Positions 9,132-18,506 of a DNA stretch of 64,000 nt are shown here, piece by piece. Under the pieces are notes generated by a model. The model was given only the letters and a program-made list of their open reading frames with translations. It searched no databases and was not told the DNA's origin. The stretch covers positions 56,304 to 120,303 of the forward strand of contig DLHX01000019.1 in NCBI GenBank assembly GCA_002483465.1, written 5' to 3'. Each line of letters begins with the position of its first letter. The first letter of the stretch is position 1. The stretch comes from Micavibrio sp. UBA7657 (GTDB lineage Bacteria; Pseudomonadota; Alphaproteobacteria; Micavibrionales; Micavibrionaceae). The position numbers were made by a program, and so were the translations under genes.

Positions 9132-10070
9132 ATGAAAATCCTGAATTTAGAGCCGCAAGATTACAGCGCCGAAGCCCTCGCGCTCGTTGAAAAGGCCGGG
9201 ACCGTGGAAAACGGCCCGCTGAGCCGCACCGCCCTTAAGAAAAATATCAAAAACTACGATGCCGTTATCGTCCGGCTCGGTCATAAAATCGACAAAGAAA
9301 TACTCGATGCCGCAGGCAATCTGAAAGCTATCGTCACGGCCACGACCGGGCTTAATCATATCGATACAGCCGAAGCAGAAAAACGCGGCATTGAAGTTTT
9401 GAGTCTCAAGGGCGAGCGTGATTTTCTGGATACGATCCATGCGACCGCCGAACATACATTCGCGCTTCTCCTGTCGCTTATTCGAAATGTTCCGGCTTCG
9501 GCCTGCGATGTTCATGACGGAAAATGGAACCGCGATGAATTCAAGGGTACCGAGCTGAATGGCCGCACGATCGGGATTATCGGTTATGGCCGCATCGGAT
9601 CAAAAGTCGCAAAATACGCCGAGGCATTCGGAATGAATGTGATTGCGAACGACATTCTTGATATTGCCGGCGTCAATATGACCGATCTTAATTCCGTGCT
9701 GTCAAAGTCCGACATTGTTTCGCTGCATGTGGCTTATTCGGAGAACACACATCACATGATGAACCACTCCCGTTTTCAGCAGATAAAAAAAGGCGCTCTC
9801 TTTATAAACACAGCGCGTGGCGAGATTGTGGAGGAAGCGGCTTTGCTTGAAGCCCTGAAGTCGGGACATATCGCAGGCGCGGCACTGGATGTATTGCAGG
9901 GCGAAAATTCCGGACGGAAATCCTGGCTGAAGAATGATGCTCTTTGGAAATATGCGCGAAAACATTCCAATCTTCTTATCACACCACATACCGGCGGCGC
10001 GACATACGATTCCATGGAAAAAACAGAAATTTTTGTGGCTCAGAAATTTCTCAAGTGGCGGCGCGGCTAA
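9132..10070 (+). CDS. D-2-hydroxyacid dehydrogenase, NAD-binding (SerA-like)
   Basis: A 312-residue member of the D-isomer-specific 2-hydroxyacid dehydrogenase family. The Rossmann motif GIIGYGRIGSKVAK is central, TATTGLNHID marks the substrate domain, and FINTARGEIVEE, ALDVLQGE and the catalytic HTGGAT near the C-terminus complete the pattern. It lacks the ACT regulatory domain of true SerA. Its position, immediately before the glycan genes (the next start directly follows its stop), suggests a role in making a sugar or acid substituent rather than serine. The substrate is unknown. Confidence 0.85.
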   Translation: MKILNLEPQDYSAEALALVEKAGTVENGPLSRTALKKNIKNYDAVIVRLGHKIDKEILDAAGNLKAIVTATTGLNHIDTAEAEKRGIEVLSLKGERDFLDTIHATAEHTFALLLSLIRNVPASACDVHDGKWNRDEFKGTELNGRTIGIIGYGRIGSKVAKYAEAFGMNVIANDILDIAGVNMTDLNSVLSKSDIVSLHVAYSENTHHMMNHSRFQQIKKGALFINTARGEIVEEAALLEALKSGHIAGAALDVLQGENSGRKSWLKNDALWKYARKHSNLLITPHTGGATYDSMEKTEIFVAQKFLKWRRG

Positions 10071-11273
10071 ATGGCCGCGATGAAAACCCTTATTAAAAAA
10101 ATAGTGCCTTCGTCATTGATAGATGCCGCGCGAACAGGTGCCCGTTATGCCGGGATATGGCTTTCCTGCACCCCGCAAGATGCGCAGATTTTTTCCGATC
10201 CGACAGGCCAGATTTTTTTTGGCTATTACGATATCAGTCCACTGAATGACGACAACAGCATTCTTCTTGCAATGCGTGCGCCAGCAAAAAATACCAGCCC
10301 GCATGAAGCACATCCGGAACTGGAAGTCGGTTATTTCGATCTAAAGCAAGAAAAGCAGAAGTTTGGTTCTTTCGGCAAAACCACGACATGGAACTGGCAA
10401 CAGGGCTGCCGCCTGCAATGGTTCGATGAAAAATCAGAGACTGTTATTTACAATACGGCACAAGGTGCCGTTGTTCAGAACATACGCAACGGTGAAATTA
10501 TCAAGGCATATAAACGCCAGATTTATGCCCTCGATCATCAGCGCCGTTTCGCGCTCAGCCTTGATTTTACGCGGCTACACCAATTCCGCCGTGGCTATGG
10601 CTACAGCAATATTTCGTCGAACAACGCGGGTATTATCCGGATTGATCTGAATAGCGGTGAAGAGAAAGAAATTCTCACGCTCGACCAGATCATTAATTTT
10701 ACCCCCTTGTCCGGGATGGCTGGCGCTTCGCACTACATCAATCACCTTGCTTTTAATCCTTCAGGCACGCGGTTGATGCTCTTTCATATCTGGACGGATG
10801 GCACATCGCGTTCGTTGCGCTTGTTGACGGCTGCGCCGGATGGCAGTTCATTGCACTCACCCTGCCCCGATATAAAGCCGTCCCATTATTCATGGATGGA
10901 TGATGAGCAATTGCTGATTACCGGAACCAAAGAAGGCAAAGTCGTATACGCAACCGTTCATGACAAAAGCGGAACGCATGAAGTTATAGAGTCCCCACAT
11001 CTTAATCAGGATGGGCACCCATCCCTGTTCAAAGACGGGACAATTCTTTCCGATACCTACCCGGACATTTTCGGGCGGCAGAAAGTGTTCCTCTATCATC
11101 CGGAGAGCGGCAAAGCCGAAACACTTGCCTCATTTTACAGCCCGCGTGATTTTACCGGTGAAATGCGTTGCGACCTGCATCCCCGCCTTTCTCCCGCTCA
11201 GGACAAGATCTGCGTTGATATCGTCCAGCGCGGTCGCCGCGCCATGTGCCTTATCCCCACGAGGCGCTCATGA
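10071..11273 (+). CDS. Predicted beta-propeller-like protein of glycan locus, function unknown
   Basis: A 400-residue protein with no catalytic motif I recognise. Repeating segments with aromatic-rich strands (GQIFFGYYDISPLNDD, HYSWMDDEQLLITGT, HPSLFKDGTILSDTYP) suggest a TolB/oligogalacturonate-lyase-type propeller. No signal peptide is apparent, so it is probably cytosolic. The ATG directly follows the stop of the preceding dehydrogenase, and its own stop overlaps the next glycosyltransferase by 4 nt, so it belongs to the same transcript. A second ATG at 10080 is an alternative start. Confidence 0.6.
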   Translation: MAAMKTLIKKIVPSSLIDAARTGARYAGIWLSCTPQDAQIFSDPTGQIFFGYYDISPLNDDNSILLAMRAPAKNTSPHEAHPELEVGYFDLKQEKQKFGSFGKTTTWNWQQGCRLQWFDEKSETVIYNTAQGAVVQNIRNGEIIKAYKRQIYALDHQRRFALSLDFTRLHQFRRGYGYSNISSNNAGIIRIDLNSGEEKEILTLDQIINFTPLSGMAGASHYINHLAFNPSGTRLMLFHIWTDGTSRSLRLLTAAPDGSSLHSPCPDIKPSHYSWMDDEQLLITGTKEGKVVYATVHDKSGTHEVIESPHLNQDGHPSLFKDGTILSDTYPDIFGRQKVFLYHPESGKAETLASFYSPRDFTGEMRCDLHPRLSPAQDKICVDIVQRGRRAMCLIPTRRS

Positions 11274-12388
11274 AAATCGCCTATATCGCGCCGCAGGCTA
11301 TTCCCTCGCAGGCCGCCAACAGCGTCCACATGATGAAAATGGCGCAGGCCATGGCCGAAAACGGACATAACGTCACTTTGCTTGCCGCGCGCGGCAGCAA
11401 TGAAAAGGCCGAACATGTTTTCAGTTATTACGGCGTGCGGCAGAATTTCAAGCTCCGGCTCCAGCCGCGCAGACCGGGGAAGATGGGCCTGATTGCCTAT
11501 GGTTTTCGAAACGCCGCAGATGCTAGAACGCTGAAAGCCGAACTTGTTTTTAGCCGTTGCCTGATAAGTGGGTGGGCCTGCGCGATTGCAAATCTGCCTG
11601 TGCTTTTTGAAATGCACGATTCACCCGGTACGCTGAACAAGATCGCGGGCAGTATTTTCAGGCGCCTGACCAGGCACAAAAATTTTCGGGGCATCGTCGT
11701 GATTTCTCAGGCCTTGAAGAATCACATGGCTGAAATTCACAAAATTCTGCCTGAAAAAATAATCGTTGCGCATGACGGCGCCGATCCGCTACCCGCCGTT
11801 CAAAATATTCCATTCGAAAAAACACCCGGTTCATTTCATGCGGGTTACACAGGGCACCTATACAGTGGGCGTGGCATTGAGATCATCGCGGGCATGGCGA
11901 AAAACATTCCCGACACCACCTTTCACATTGTGGGTGGCGCACCGTCTGATCTGGCCTATTGGAAAAATGAGCTAAAAACCCTGAAAAACGTGGTTTTTTA
12001 TGGGCATGTCCCGCCGGGCCGCGTACCTGATTTCCTGCAGAATTTTGATGTTTTGCTGGCCCCTTATCAGAGAAAGGTCGCCGTAGCGGGTAACACGGGC
12101 GATACTTCGGCGTGGATGTCGCCGCTGAAAATTTTTGAATATATGGCCACAGGCAAGCCGATGATCTGCTCTGACATGCCGGTCCTGCATGAAATCCTGA
12201 AGGATAATGAAAATGCATTGTTGCGCGCGCCGGAAGCAGTTTCAGACTGGACTGCCGCCCTTATTTTTCTTCGCGACAATCCAAAAGAGGCGACGCGCAT
12301 TGGAAAAACCGCGCAAGACAATTTTCTTTCGCATTACACCTGGAAAAAGCGTGCGGAAGAAATTCTGAAAGCATTGAAGAAAATCTGA
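11270..12388 (+). CDS. Glycosyltransferase family 4
   Basis: A GT-B fold retaining glycosyltransferase of 372 residues. The N-terminus KIAYIAPQAIPSQAANSVHM is the acceptor-side Rossmann strand and glycine-rich loop. YTGHLYSGRGIEII and the donor-binding SPLKIFEYMATGKPMICSD with an EX7E-like region mark the C-terminal domain. ATG 11270 overlaps the upstream stop as ATGA and begins exactly at the family N-terminus; a GTG at 11246 is less likely. Donor and acceptor sugars cannot be predicted. Confidence 0.88.
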   Translation: MKIAYIAPQAIPSQAANSVHMMKMAQAMAENGHNVTLLAARGSNEKAEHVFSYYGVRQNFKLRLQPRRPGKMGLIAYGFRNAADARTLKAELVFSRCLISGWACAIANLPVLFEMHDSPGTLNKIAGSIFRRLTRHKNFRGIVVISQALKNHMAEIHKILPEKIIVAHDGADPLPAVQNIPFEKTPGSFHAGYTGHLYSGRGIEIIAGMAKNIPDTTFHIVGGAPSDLAYWKNELKTLKNVVFYGHVPPGRVPDFLQNFDVLLAPYQRKVAVAGNTGDTSAWMSPLKIFEYMATGKPMICSDMPVLHEILKDNENALLRAPEAVSDWTAALIFLRDNPKEATRIGKTAQDNFLSHYTWKKRAEEILKALKKI

Positions 12389-12394
12389 CGAACC

Positions 12395-13900
12395 ATGCTA
12401 TTCAATTCCGCCATTTTCATTTTTGGATTTCTGCCGGTTGTGCTCCTGGTTTACTGGGGATTGCACCGTGCAGGAAAAACTCAGGCGGCCCTCAGCTTTC
12501 TTGTTCCAGCATCGCTTGTCTTTTACGCCTACTGGAACCCGCCTTTTGTTCTTTTGCTGATCGCCTCTATTTTATTCAATTATTCTTTTGGCAATATCAT
12601 CGCGCGAGGCAGAAGAAAAAAAGCGGCGCTGAGCATAGCAGTAATAGTAAATCTGGCTGTTCTCGGCTGGTTCAAATACGCGATTATGCTGGCTGATACA
12701 CTCAATTTTATGGGCGACTTTACCTTTGATCCCGGCGATATCTTTCTTCCGCTCGGCATCTCGTTTTTTACCTTTCACCAGATTACTTATCTGATCGATA
12801 TTTACAGGAGCAAAATTACTCCCGCAGGCTTCAGAAATTACGCGCTTTATGTCGGGTTTTTTCCACAACTGATCGCGGGGCCGATCGTTCGCGCGTGGGA
12901 AATCGTGCCACAATTCGAAAAATTTACTGGCAGTGAAAAATTCTGGAGAAATATGGCGGTCGGTTCCGGATTTTTCATTACAGGATTGTTCAAGAAAGTT
13001 TTTATCGCCGACACGCTGGCGATTTACGCCACGCCTGTTTTTGAAATGGCAAAGCTCGGCAAGTCACTGACATTTTTCGATGGCTGGAGCGGCGCACTGG
13101 CCTATACGTTCCAGCTTTATTTCGATTTTTCAGGTTACAGCGATATGGCAATCGGCATTGCCCTGATGCTTGGCTTTGTGCTTCCGATCAACTTCCTGTC
13201 GCCGTACAAATCTACGAGCATTACGGAATTCTGGCGCCGGTGGCATATCACGATGTCACGTTTCTTTCGGGATTATATTTATATTCCACTGGGCGGTAAT
13301 CACGGACCGACGTCACATAAAATCTTTAATCTTACTGTAACGATGTTTTTTGCAGGCCTGTGGCACGGCGCGGGATGGACGTTCATGGCGTGGGGCCTGT
13401 TGCATGGATTTTATCTGGCAATCAACAACATATTTACGACCTGGCGGGAGAAATCTCGGCCCGACCTGAATATACATGCGCTGGCTTATAAAATTCCGGC
13501 TCATATTTTGACGATGTTTGCGATAGTCATCGGATGGGTTTTATTCCGGGCTGAAAATTTCGGTACGGCCACGCGTATATTAAAAGCCATGAGCGGCGTA
13601 GATGGCGTTGTGCTGCCCCTGCGTTTTTCGGAGTGGCTTGCAGGCGACGGCTGGCTACGCGCAGCAGGCATTGGCGAGCGATGGATTTCAACGTCTTCCG
13701 CGGCATTTTTCTGGATCGTCGCCGCTTATATTATATGCCTTACGCTGCCGGCCAGCGCTGAGTATTTCGGATTACAGGATGGCGACGAAAAACGCAAACT
13801 CACATTGAACAAAAAGACGGCGCTTGCACTTGCCACGATGGGAGTTATTGCTCTCTTCAGCATGCAGCGCATATCAGAATTTTTGTATTTTCAGTTTTAG
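12395..13900 (+). CDS. MBOAT family O-acyltransferase (AlgI-like)
   Basis: A 501-residue polytopic inner-membrane protein of the MBOAT family that transfers acyl groups, typically acetyl, to extracytoplasmic polysaccharides. Many hydrophobic segments alternate with family motifs: YYW-like FYAYWNPPF, LPLGISFFTFHQITYLID, FFPQLIAGPIVR, EFWRRWHITMS, and the catalytic His in FAGLWHGAGWTF. The following gene encodes an SGNH-like membrane-anchored partner 6 nt downstream, as in alginate and peptidoglycan O-acetylation systems. The target is probably the glycan assembled by this locus. Confidence 0.92.
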   Translation: MLFNSAIFIFGFLPVVLLVYWGLHRAGKTQAALSFLVPASLVFYAYWNPPFVLLLIASILFNYSFGNIIARGRRKKAALSIAVIVNLAVLGWFKYAIMLADTLNFMGDFTFDPGDIFLPLGISFFTFHQITYLIDIYRSKITPAGFRNYALYVGFFPQLIAGPIVRAWEIVPQFEKFTGSEKFWRNMAVGSGFFITGLFKKVFIADTLAIYATPVFEMAKLGKSLTFFDGWSGALAYTFQLYFDFSGYSDMAIGIALMLGFVLPINFLSPYKSTSITEFWRRWHITMSRFFRDYIYIPLGGNHGPTSHKIFNLTVTMFFAGLWHGAGWTFMAWGLLHGFYLAINNIFTTWREKSRPDLNIHALAYKIPAHILTMFAIVIGWVLFRAENFGTATRILKAMSGVDGVVLPLRFSEWLAGDGWLRAAGIGERWISTSSAAFFWIVAAYIICLTLPASAEYFGLQDGDEKRKLTLNKKTALALATMGVIALFSMQRISEFLYFQF

Positions 13901-13906
13901 GGCAAA

Positions 13907-14998
13907 ATGACCGAACAAGGCGCAAAGAATTTTACCCTGACTCTCTTCTCCGCCATGATTGTGCTGGGGGCTTTGGGGATGTCAGTTGCGTACATTCTCG
14001 ATCCTTTCCAGATTTTTCATTCCTCGTGGTTTGTGAAAGACCGTTATGTCTCGGCCCATGAGAGATTCCAGAATGCAGGACTGATCCGGAGAATGCTGGA
14101 GCGGGATGATTGCTGCGATACCGTGATCATCGGCACCTCGCATTCGCAGAATTTTTTACCTTCGTATATCGATAGCGCTTTCAAAGGCCACGGCACATTA
14201 CAACTCAGCCTGCCCGGACCGCTGATGACCGAACAGGAGATCATGCATAGAAAAGCCTCGGAAACAGACGAGATAAAGCGTGTAATCTGGGATATTCATG
14301 ACCCCCTCGCGGGAGAGAACGTGCGCCAACCTAATGATCCGAAGATTCTGCAGGCCAGCCCGGGCAAGTTTTTCCCGCTTTATCTTTATGACGATAGCAA
14401 TCTGAATGATTATCTTCTGCTGGCTTCGGCAGATATGCCTGCGCGCTTTATTGACCAATTATTACGCGGCAAGCCCTACGAAACTTACCAATCATGGTAC
14501 GGCAAAGCGAAAAAGTTTTTTGCTAAAGGAAAAGAACTTGGAGAATCCGATACAAAATTCATAATCAAAAAGATCCCTGAAAATAACACCTATGCATTCC
14601 CGAATATCGACCAGGTTTTAATCCCCGCGATCACCAGCCATCCCGAACAGGAATTTTTTATCTTCTTCCCGCCTTATTCGCGACATTTTTATGCCGTTAT
14701 GACGCAGGAAGAATTCAGCCAGCTCATGGCCATGCGCATAAAACTGGCACGTGATATCGAAAAATACCCCAATGTGCGACTCTTCTCTTTCGACGACTGG
14801 GCAGTGACCGCCAATCTGGATAATTACAAAGACCAGGATGGTCATTACAGCGAGGAAATAAGCAACAAAATCATCGATTCCATGGCCGCTGGCAACGGCA
14901 GGCTGCGCGCCTCAAATGTTGAGGCAAATATCCGCCGACTAACAACGGCTGTAAACGCTTATATTGACGGGTTTGAGTCCGGCCCAGGGAAAGAGTAA
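13907..14998 (+). CDS. SGNH/AlgX-like membrane-anchored protein, partner of MBOAT transferase
   Basis: A 363-residue protein with one N-terminal membrane anchor (about residues 9-30) and an extracytoplasmic domain. VIIGTSHSQNF resembles the nucleophile block of SGNH-fold acetyltransferases, and the late YKDQDGHYSEE resembles the Asp-X-X-His catalytic block. No close family name is certain. It sits 6 nt after the MBOAT gene, and such pairs act together: the MBOAT protein moves the acyl group across the membrane and the SGNH protein passes it to the sugar. That role is inferred from context plus the two motifs. Confidence 0.7.
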   Translation: MTEQGAKNFTLTLFSAMIVLGALGMSVAYILDPFQIFHSSWFVKDRYVSAHERFQNAGLIRRMLERDDCCDTVIIGTSHSQNFLPSYIDSAFKGHGTLQLSLPGPLMTEQEIMHRKASETDEIKRVIWDIHDPLAGENVRQPNDPKILQASPGKFFPLYLYDDSNLNDYLLLASADMPARFIDQLLRGKPYETYQSWYGKAKKFFAKGKELGESDTKFIIKKIPENNTYAFPNIDQVLIPAITSHPEQEFFIFFPPYSRHFYAVMTQEEFSQLMAMRIKLARDIEKYPNVRLFSFDDWAVTANLDNYKDQDGHYSEEISNKIIDSMAAGNGRLRASNVEANIRRLTTAVNAYIDGFESGPGKE

Positions 14999-15008
14999 AG
15001 TTATCGTT

Positions 15009-16085
15009 ATGGCTTCCAAACCTGTCATTGTTTTTACTCTTCCCGATCTGAGTGCCGGCGGCGCGGAGATGGTGCTTATCCGACTGATGAATGCATTGCC
15101 GCGTGAAAAATACAGTCCCGTTTTAATAGCGGTCCGGAACGACGGCGTTCTGAAAGATTTTATCGCTCCAGGCATTCCCCTTCATACCCTTGATGCGATA
15201 AATGTTATTGCAGCATTGCCCAAACTTTACAAAAAGCTGCGCGAATTAAATCCGGATGTCGTTGTCTCAACGATGGCGCACATGAATTTCTCTGTCCTGC
15301 TGCTTCGCCCGTTTTTTAAGAAAACAAAATTCATCGTGCGAGAATCGACCGTTCCTGATTGCACATTGGAAGCACGCGGCGCACTGGGGCCGGTTATTCG
15401 CGCCCTTTATCCTGTCCTTTATAGATTCGCGGACAAAATCATCGCGCCTGCCCGGATTATTCTCGATAAAATGCATTCGCAGCTTAAAGTGCCGTCAAAG
15501 ACCATGGCCGTCCTGCCTAACCCGGTCGACACAAGCATGATTACTATATCCGCGCCGCCGACTGCAAACGACGGAACAATCCGTTTTATCGCCGCCGGGC
15601 GCCTGCACCCGGAAAAGGGCTTCGACCGCCTAATCAAGGCGCTCAAAGATTATCGCGGTCCCGCATGGCACCTGACTATTCTGGGCGAAGGTGAGCAGCG
15701 CGAACAGCTTGAACATATGATCAGGGCACTCAAATTCGAAGACAAGATCAGTCTTCCCGGCTTTCGACGTGAGCCCTGGCAGGAATTTTCTGCGGCGGAT
15801 TGTTTTTTGCTGCCTTCACGTTGGGAAGGATTGCCGAATGCGGCGCTTGAATCGCTTGCCTGCGGCACAAAAGTGATTGCTACGCGTGATGCGGGCGGGA
15901 TTGTCGAAATTGCCGCCGAGGCGCCGGACGATGCCGTTACACTTGCTCACACGATGCAGGATTTTCTAAAGGCGATGGAGAAGATCACGCCCGCGCAGGA
16001 GAAAAAATCCCTTCTGCCGGCATGCTATGAGAAAAAAGCGGTGATAGAGAATTTCGAAAAGCTTCTGCAGGAAATGCTGGCTTAG
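15009..16085 (+). CDS. Glycosyltransferase family 4
   Basis: A second GT4 enzyme, 358 residues. PDLSAGGAEMVLIRLMNAL is the N-terminal loop, FIAAGRLHPEKGFDRLIKA starts the donor domain, and LLPSRWEGLPNAALESLAC carries the EX7E motif (Glu-Gly-Leu to Glu). ATG 15009 is preferred over an upstream in-frame start at 14964, which lies inside the SGNH-like gene. The gene converges with the minus-strand epimerase; their stops overlap. Substrates unknown. Confidence 0.9.
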   Translation: MASKPVIVFTLPDLSAGGAEMVLIRLMNALPREKYSPVLIAVRNDGVLKDFIAPGIPLHTLDAINVIAALPKLYKKLRELNPDVVVSTMAHMNFSVLLLRPFFKKTKFIVRESTVPDCTLEARGALGPVIRALYPVLYRFADKIIAPARIILDKMHSQLKVPSKTMAVLPNPVDTSMITISAPPTANDGTIRFIAAGRLHPEKGFDRLIKALKDYRGPAWHLTILGEGEQREQLEHMIRALKFEDKISLPGFRREPWQEFSAADCFLLPSRWEGLPNAALESLACGTKVIATRDAGGIVEIAAEAPDDAVTLAHTMQDFLKAMEKITPAQEKKSLLPACYEKKAVIENFEKLLQEMLA

Positions 16086-17062
16086 ACTTTGTAGTAATCC
16101 TTGTACCACGCGATGAAGCGCGGCACGCCCTCGGTGATGGGCGTTCTGGGCTTGAACCCGCTGACGGCGGTGGTTTCGGAGACGTCGGCATAGGTTTCCT
16201 TGACGTCGCCCGCCTGCATATCCTGCATATCCATCTCGGCCTTTTTGCCTATTTCTTTTTCAATAATGTGGATGAAATCCATGAGATTTTCGCTGCGCGT
16301 ATTGCCGATATTCAGAACGCGGTGCGGCACAGACTCTTTGGCGGGCGGATTATCGAGCGTTGCGAGAACACCGTCGACGATATCATCGACATACGTGAAA
16401 TCGCGCTTCATGTTGCCGTTGTTAAAGACAGGAACTTTTTTTCCTTCTGAAATCGCCTTGGTGAAAATAAAAAGCGCCATATCCGGGCGACCCCATGGAC
16501 CGTAAACTGTAAAAAACCTCAGCCCCGTTTGCTGAATACCATACAAATTTGAATAAGCCTGGCTCATCAATTCGTCGCTGCGTTTCGTAGCCGCGTACAA
16601 TGACACCGGATTGTCTACCGGATCTTTCACCGAGAAAGGAAGCTTCGTGTTGCCGCCGTAAACCGAGGAAGAGCTCGCATAAACAAGATGCTTGAACCCT
16701 TCCGTATGACGACACATCTCAAGAACCGTCAGGTGGCCCATGCAATTGCTGGTGATATAGGCATAAGGATTTTGCAGCGAATAGCGCACGCCCGCCTGCG
16801 CCGCCAGATGCACGACACGTTTGAATGGTCCGTGTTTTCTCCAAAGATCTTCCATGCCGGTTTTATCGGCGATGTCCTGCTTGATGAATTTGAAATCAGT
16901 GAAATTCGCGAGCTTCTCGAGACGGGCTTCTTTCAGGGATACATCGTAATAATCATTCAGGTTATCAATGCCTATGACCTTTTCGCCGCGCTGCAGAAGG
17001 CGCAGCGTCGTGTGAAATCCGATAAATCCCGCGGCGCCTGTGACGAGAACTGGATCGCTCAT
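16082..17062 (-). CDS. UDP-uronate 4-epimerase-like SDR enzyme (CapI/LpsL type)
   Basis: An extended short-chain dehydrogenase of 326 residues. VTGAAGFIGFHT is the NAD-binding glycine motif, GIDNLNDYYDVSLKEARL is characteristic of the UDP-glucuronate 4-epimerase group, and the catalytic Tyr/Lys lie in SLYAATKRSDELM with the Ser in YASSSSVYGG. It follows the nucleotide-sugar 6-dehydrogenase by 6 nt, so the pair probably makes UDP-GalA or UDP-GalNAcA. The exact substrate (plain or N-acetylated) is not decided by sequence. Confidence 0.85.
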   Translation of the reverse strand: MSDPVLVTGAAGFIGFHTTLRLLQRGEKVIGIDNLNDYYDVSLKEARLEKLANFTDFKFIKQDIADKTGMEDLWRKHGPFKRVVHLAAQAGVRYSLQNPYAYITSNCMGHLTVLEMCRHTEGFKHLVYASSSSVYGGNTKLPFSVKDPVDNPVSLYAATKRSDELMSQAYSNLYGIQQTGLRFFTVYGPWGRPDMALFIFTKAISEGKKVPVFNNGNMKRDFTYVDDIVDGVLATLDNPPAKESVPHRVLNIGNTRSENLMDFIHIIEKEIGKKAEMDMQDMQAGDVKETYADVSETTAVSGFKPRTPITEGVPRFIAWYKDYYKV

Positions 17063-17068
17063 GTGCCC

Positions 17069-18346
17069 CTACAAAGTCTGATAATCGGTGCCGGCGGAGA
17101 ATTTATGGTCGCGCCACGCACCTTTTAAATCATAAATAAATCCGTCCTGCTTCAACAAGGCCTCCAAAGCCCCAGGCTTTAAACTCTTGTATTCGTTGTG
17201 TGCAACAGCCAGGGCAATACCGTCATAATCGCCTTTGGCGGGCAAATCACCAACCAGCTTCATGCCGTATTCATGCTCGACATCCTCAGGACGCGCATGC
17301 GGGTCGTGAATATCAATGTTATGGCCCAATTCCTGCAGGCGCTTGATGATATCGACGACTTTCGTATTCCTGATGTCGTTGATGTTTTCCTTGAATGTGA
17401 AGCCGAGCAGGAGTACGCGGCCTTTGCCTTCGATTTTGGCCGCGATCTGGTCGGCGACAAACAGGCCCATGCGGTCATTGATCTTGCGGCCCGCGAGAAT
17501 GATTTCCGGGTGATGACCGATATTGGTCGCGCAATGCGCGAGGTAATAAGGATCAACGCCAATGCAGTGGCCACCGACAAGACCCGGCGTAAAGGGAAGA
17601 AAATTCCATTTCGTTCCCGCCGCCTGCAACACGTCATAAGTCGAAAGGCCGAGCTTGCTCAGAACCATCGTGATTTCATTGATAAAGGCGACATTGATAT
17701 CGCGCTGCGCATTTTCAATCGCCTTCGCCGCTTCTGCGGTGCGGATGTCGCGCGCCTTGAAAGTATTGTTGTTGTTGATCGTGCCGTAAAGATCCGCGAG
17801 AAAATCGGCGACTTCCGGCGTCTGACCTGCAACGACTTTTGTAATTTTCTGAACTGTGTGTTCAGCATCGCCCGGATTGATCCGCTCCGGCGAATAGCCG
17901 AGAAAGAAATCAACGCCGCACTTAAGATTGCTGCCCTCTTCCAAGATCGGACCGCACACATCTTCCGTTACGCCGGGATAGACAGTACTTTCATAAACGA
18001 CGATGTCGCCTTTTTTCAGATGACTTGCGACCGTGCGCGAAGCGGATTCGACGGCGTTCAGATCAGGATTGTTTGAATCGTCCAGCGGCGTCGGCACGGT
18101 AACGATGTAAACATTGCAGGCTTCGAGATCGCACGGATAGCTGGTGAATTTGCAGCTTGTCGCCTTGAGATCCGCATCCTTGATCTCGCGATTGGAATCC
18201 TGCCCGCTCTTGAGTTCTTTTACACGGCGCTCGAACACGTCAAAGCCCGTGACCTTCATATGGCGCGCCAGCATCAAAGCCAGCGGCATGCCCACATAAC
18301 CGAGCCCCACGACGCCAATGTGAGATGTTTTTAAATCATAAGTCAT
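17069..18346 (-). CDS. UDP-N-acetylhexosamine 6-dehydrogenase (WbpA/TviB-like)
   Basis: A 425-residue NAD-dependent nucleotide-sugar dehydrogenase that oxidises C6 to a carboxylate. The start HIGVVGLGYVGMPLALML is the Rossmann motif, STVYPGVTED and GYSPERINPGD follow, and the catalytic Cys is in PGLVGGHCIGVDPYYL, the form typical of UDP-GlcNAc/GalNAc enzymes such as TviB. I place the start at ATG 18346 because the family N-terminus begins there; upstream sequence to 18631 is unrelated. A different paralogue, UDP-glucose dehydrogenase, is at 45.6 kb. Confidence 0.87.
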   Translation of the reverse strand: MTYDLKTSHIGVVGLGYVGMPLALMLARHMKVTGFDVFERRVKELKSGQDSNREIKDADLKATSCKFTSYPCDLEACNVYIVTVPTPLDDSNNPDLNAVESASRTVASHLKKGDIVVYESTVYPGVTEDVCGPILEEGSNLKCGVDFFLGYSPERINPGDAEHTVQKITKVVAGQTPEVADFLADLYGTINNNNTFKARDIRTAEAAKAIENAQRDINVAFINEITMVLSKLGLSTYDVLQAAGTKWNFLPFTPGLVGGHCIGVDPYYLAHCATNIGHHPEIILAGRKINDRMGLFVADQIAAKIEGKGRVLLLGFTFKENINDIRNTKVVDIIKRLQELGHNIDIHDPHARPEDVEHEYGMKLVGDLPAKGDYDGIALAVAHNEYKSLKPGALEALLKQDGFIYDLKGAWRDHKFSAGTDYQTL

Positions 18347-18365
18347 TGTTTTAATTAATTTATTT

Positions 18366-18397
18366 TGTATAAAAAAGTCCGTGTGGCTTTTTATACA
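18366..18397. promoter_or_regulatory. Inverted repeat between divergent glycan genes
   Basis: TGTATAAAAAAG and CTTTTTATACA form an almost perfect 11-bp inverted repeat with a 9-nt loop. It lies between the starts of the divergent dehydrogenase (18346) and methyltransferase (18507). It could be an operator or a hairpin; no regulator is identified. Confidence 0.45.
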
Positions 18398-18506
18398 GCG
18401 CCGGTCCCTCAAAAACAAATCCTTTAATACCGGGCGGTTACGGTTGAATCCGCTTAATCTTAATCTGTATAGTCTGCGCAGCCCCCCGAATGAAGAACGG
18501 AAGCCT

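Noticed and set aside
17198..18076. 292-codon open frame on the plus strand
   Set aside because: Antisense to the UDP-HexNAc 6-dehydrogenase; coding evidence is all on the minus strand.
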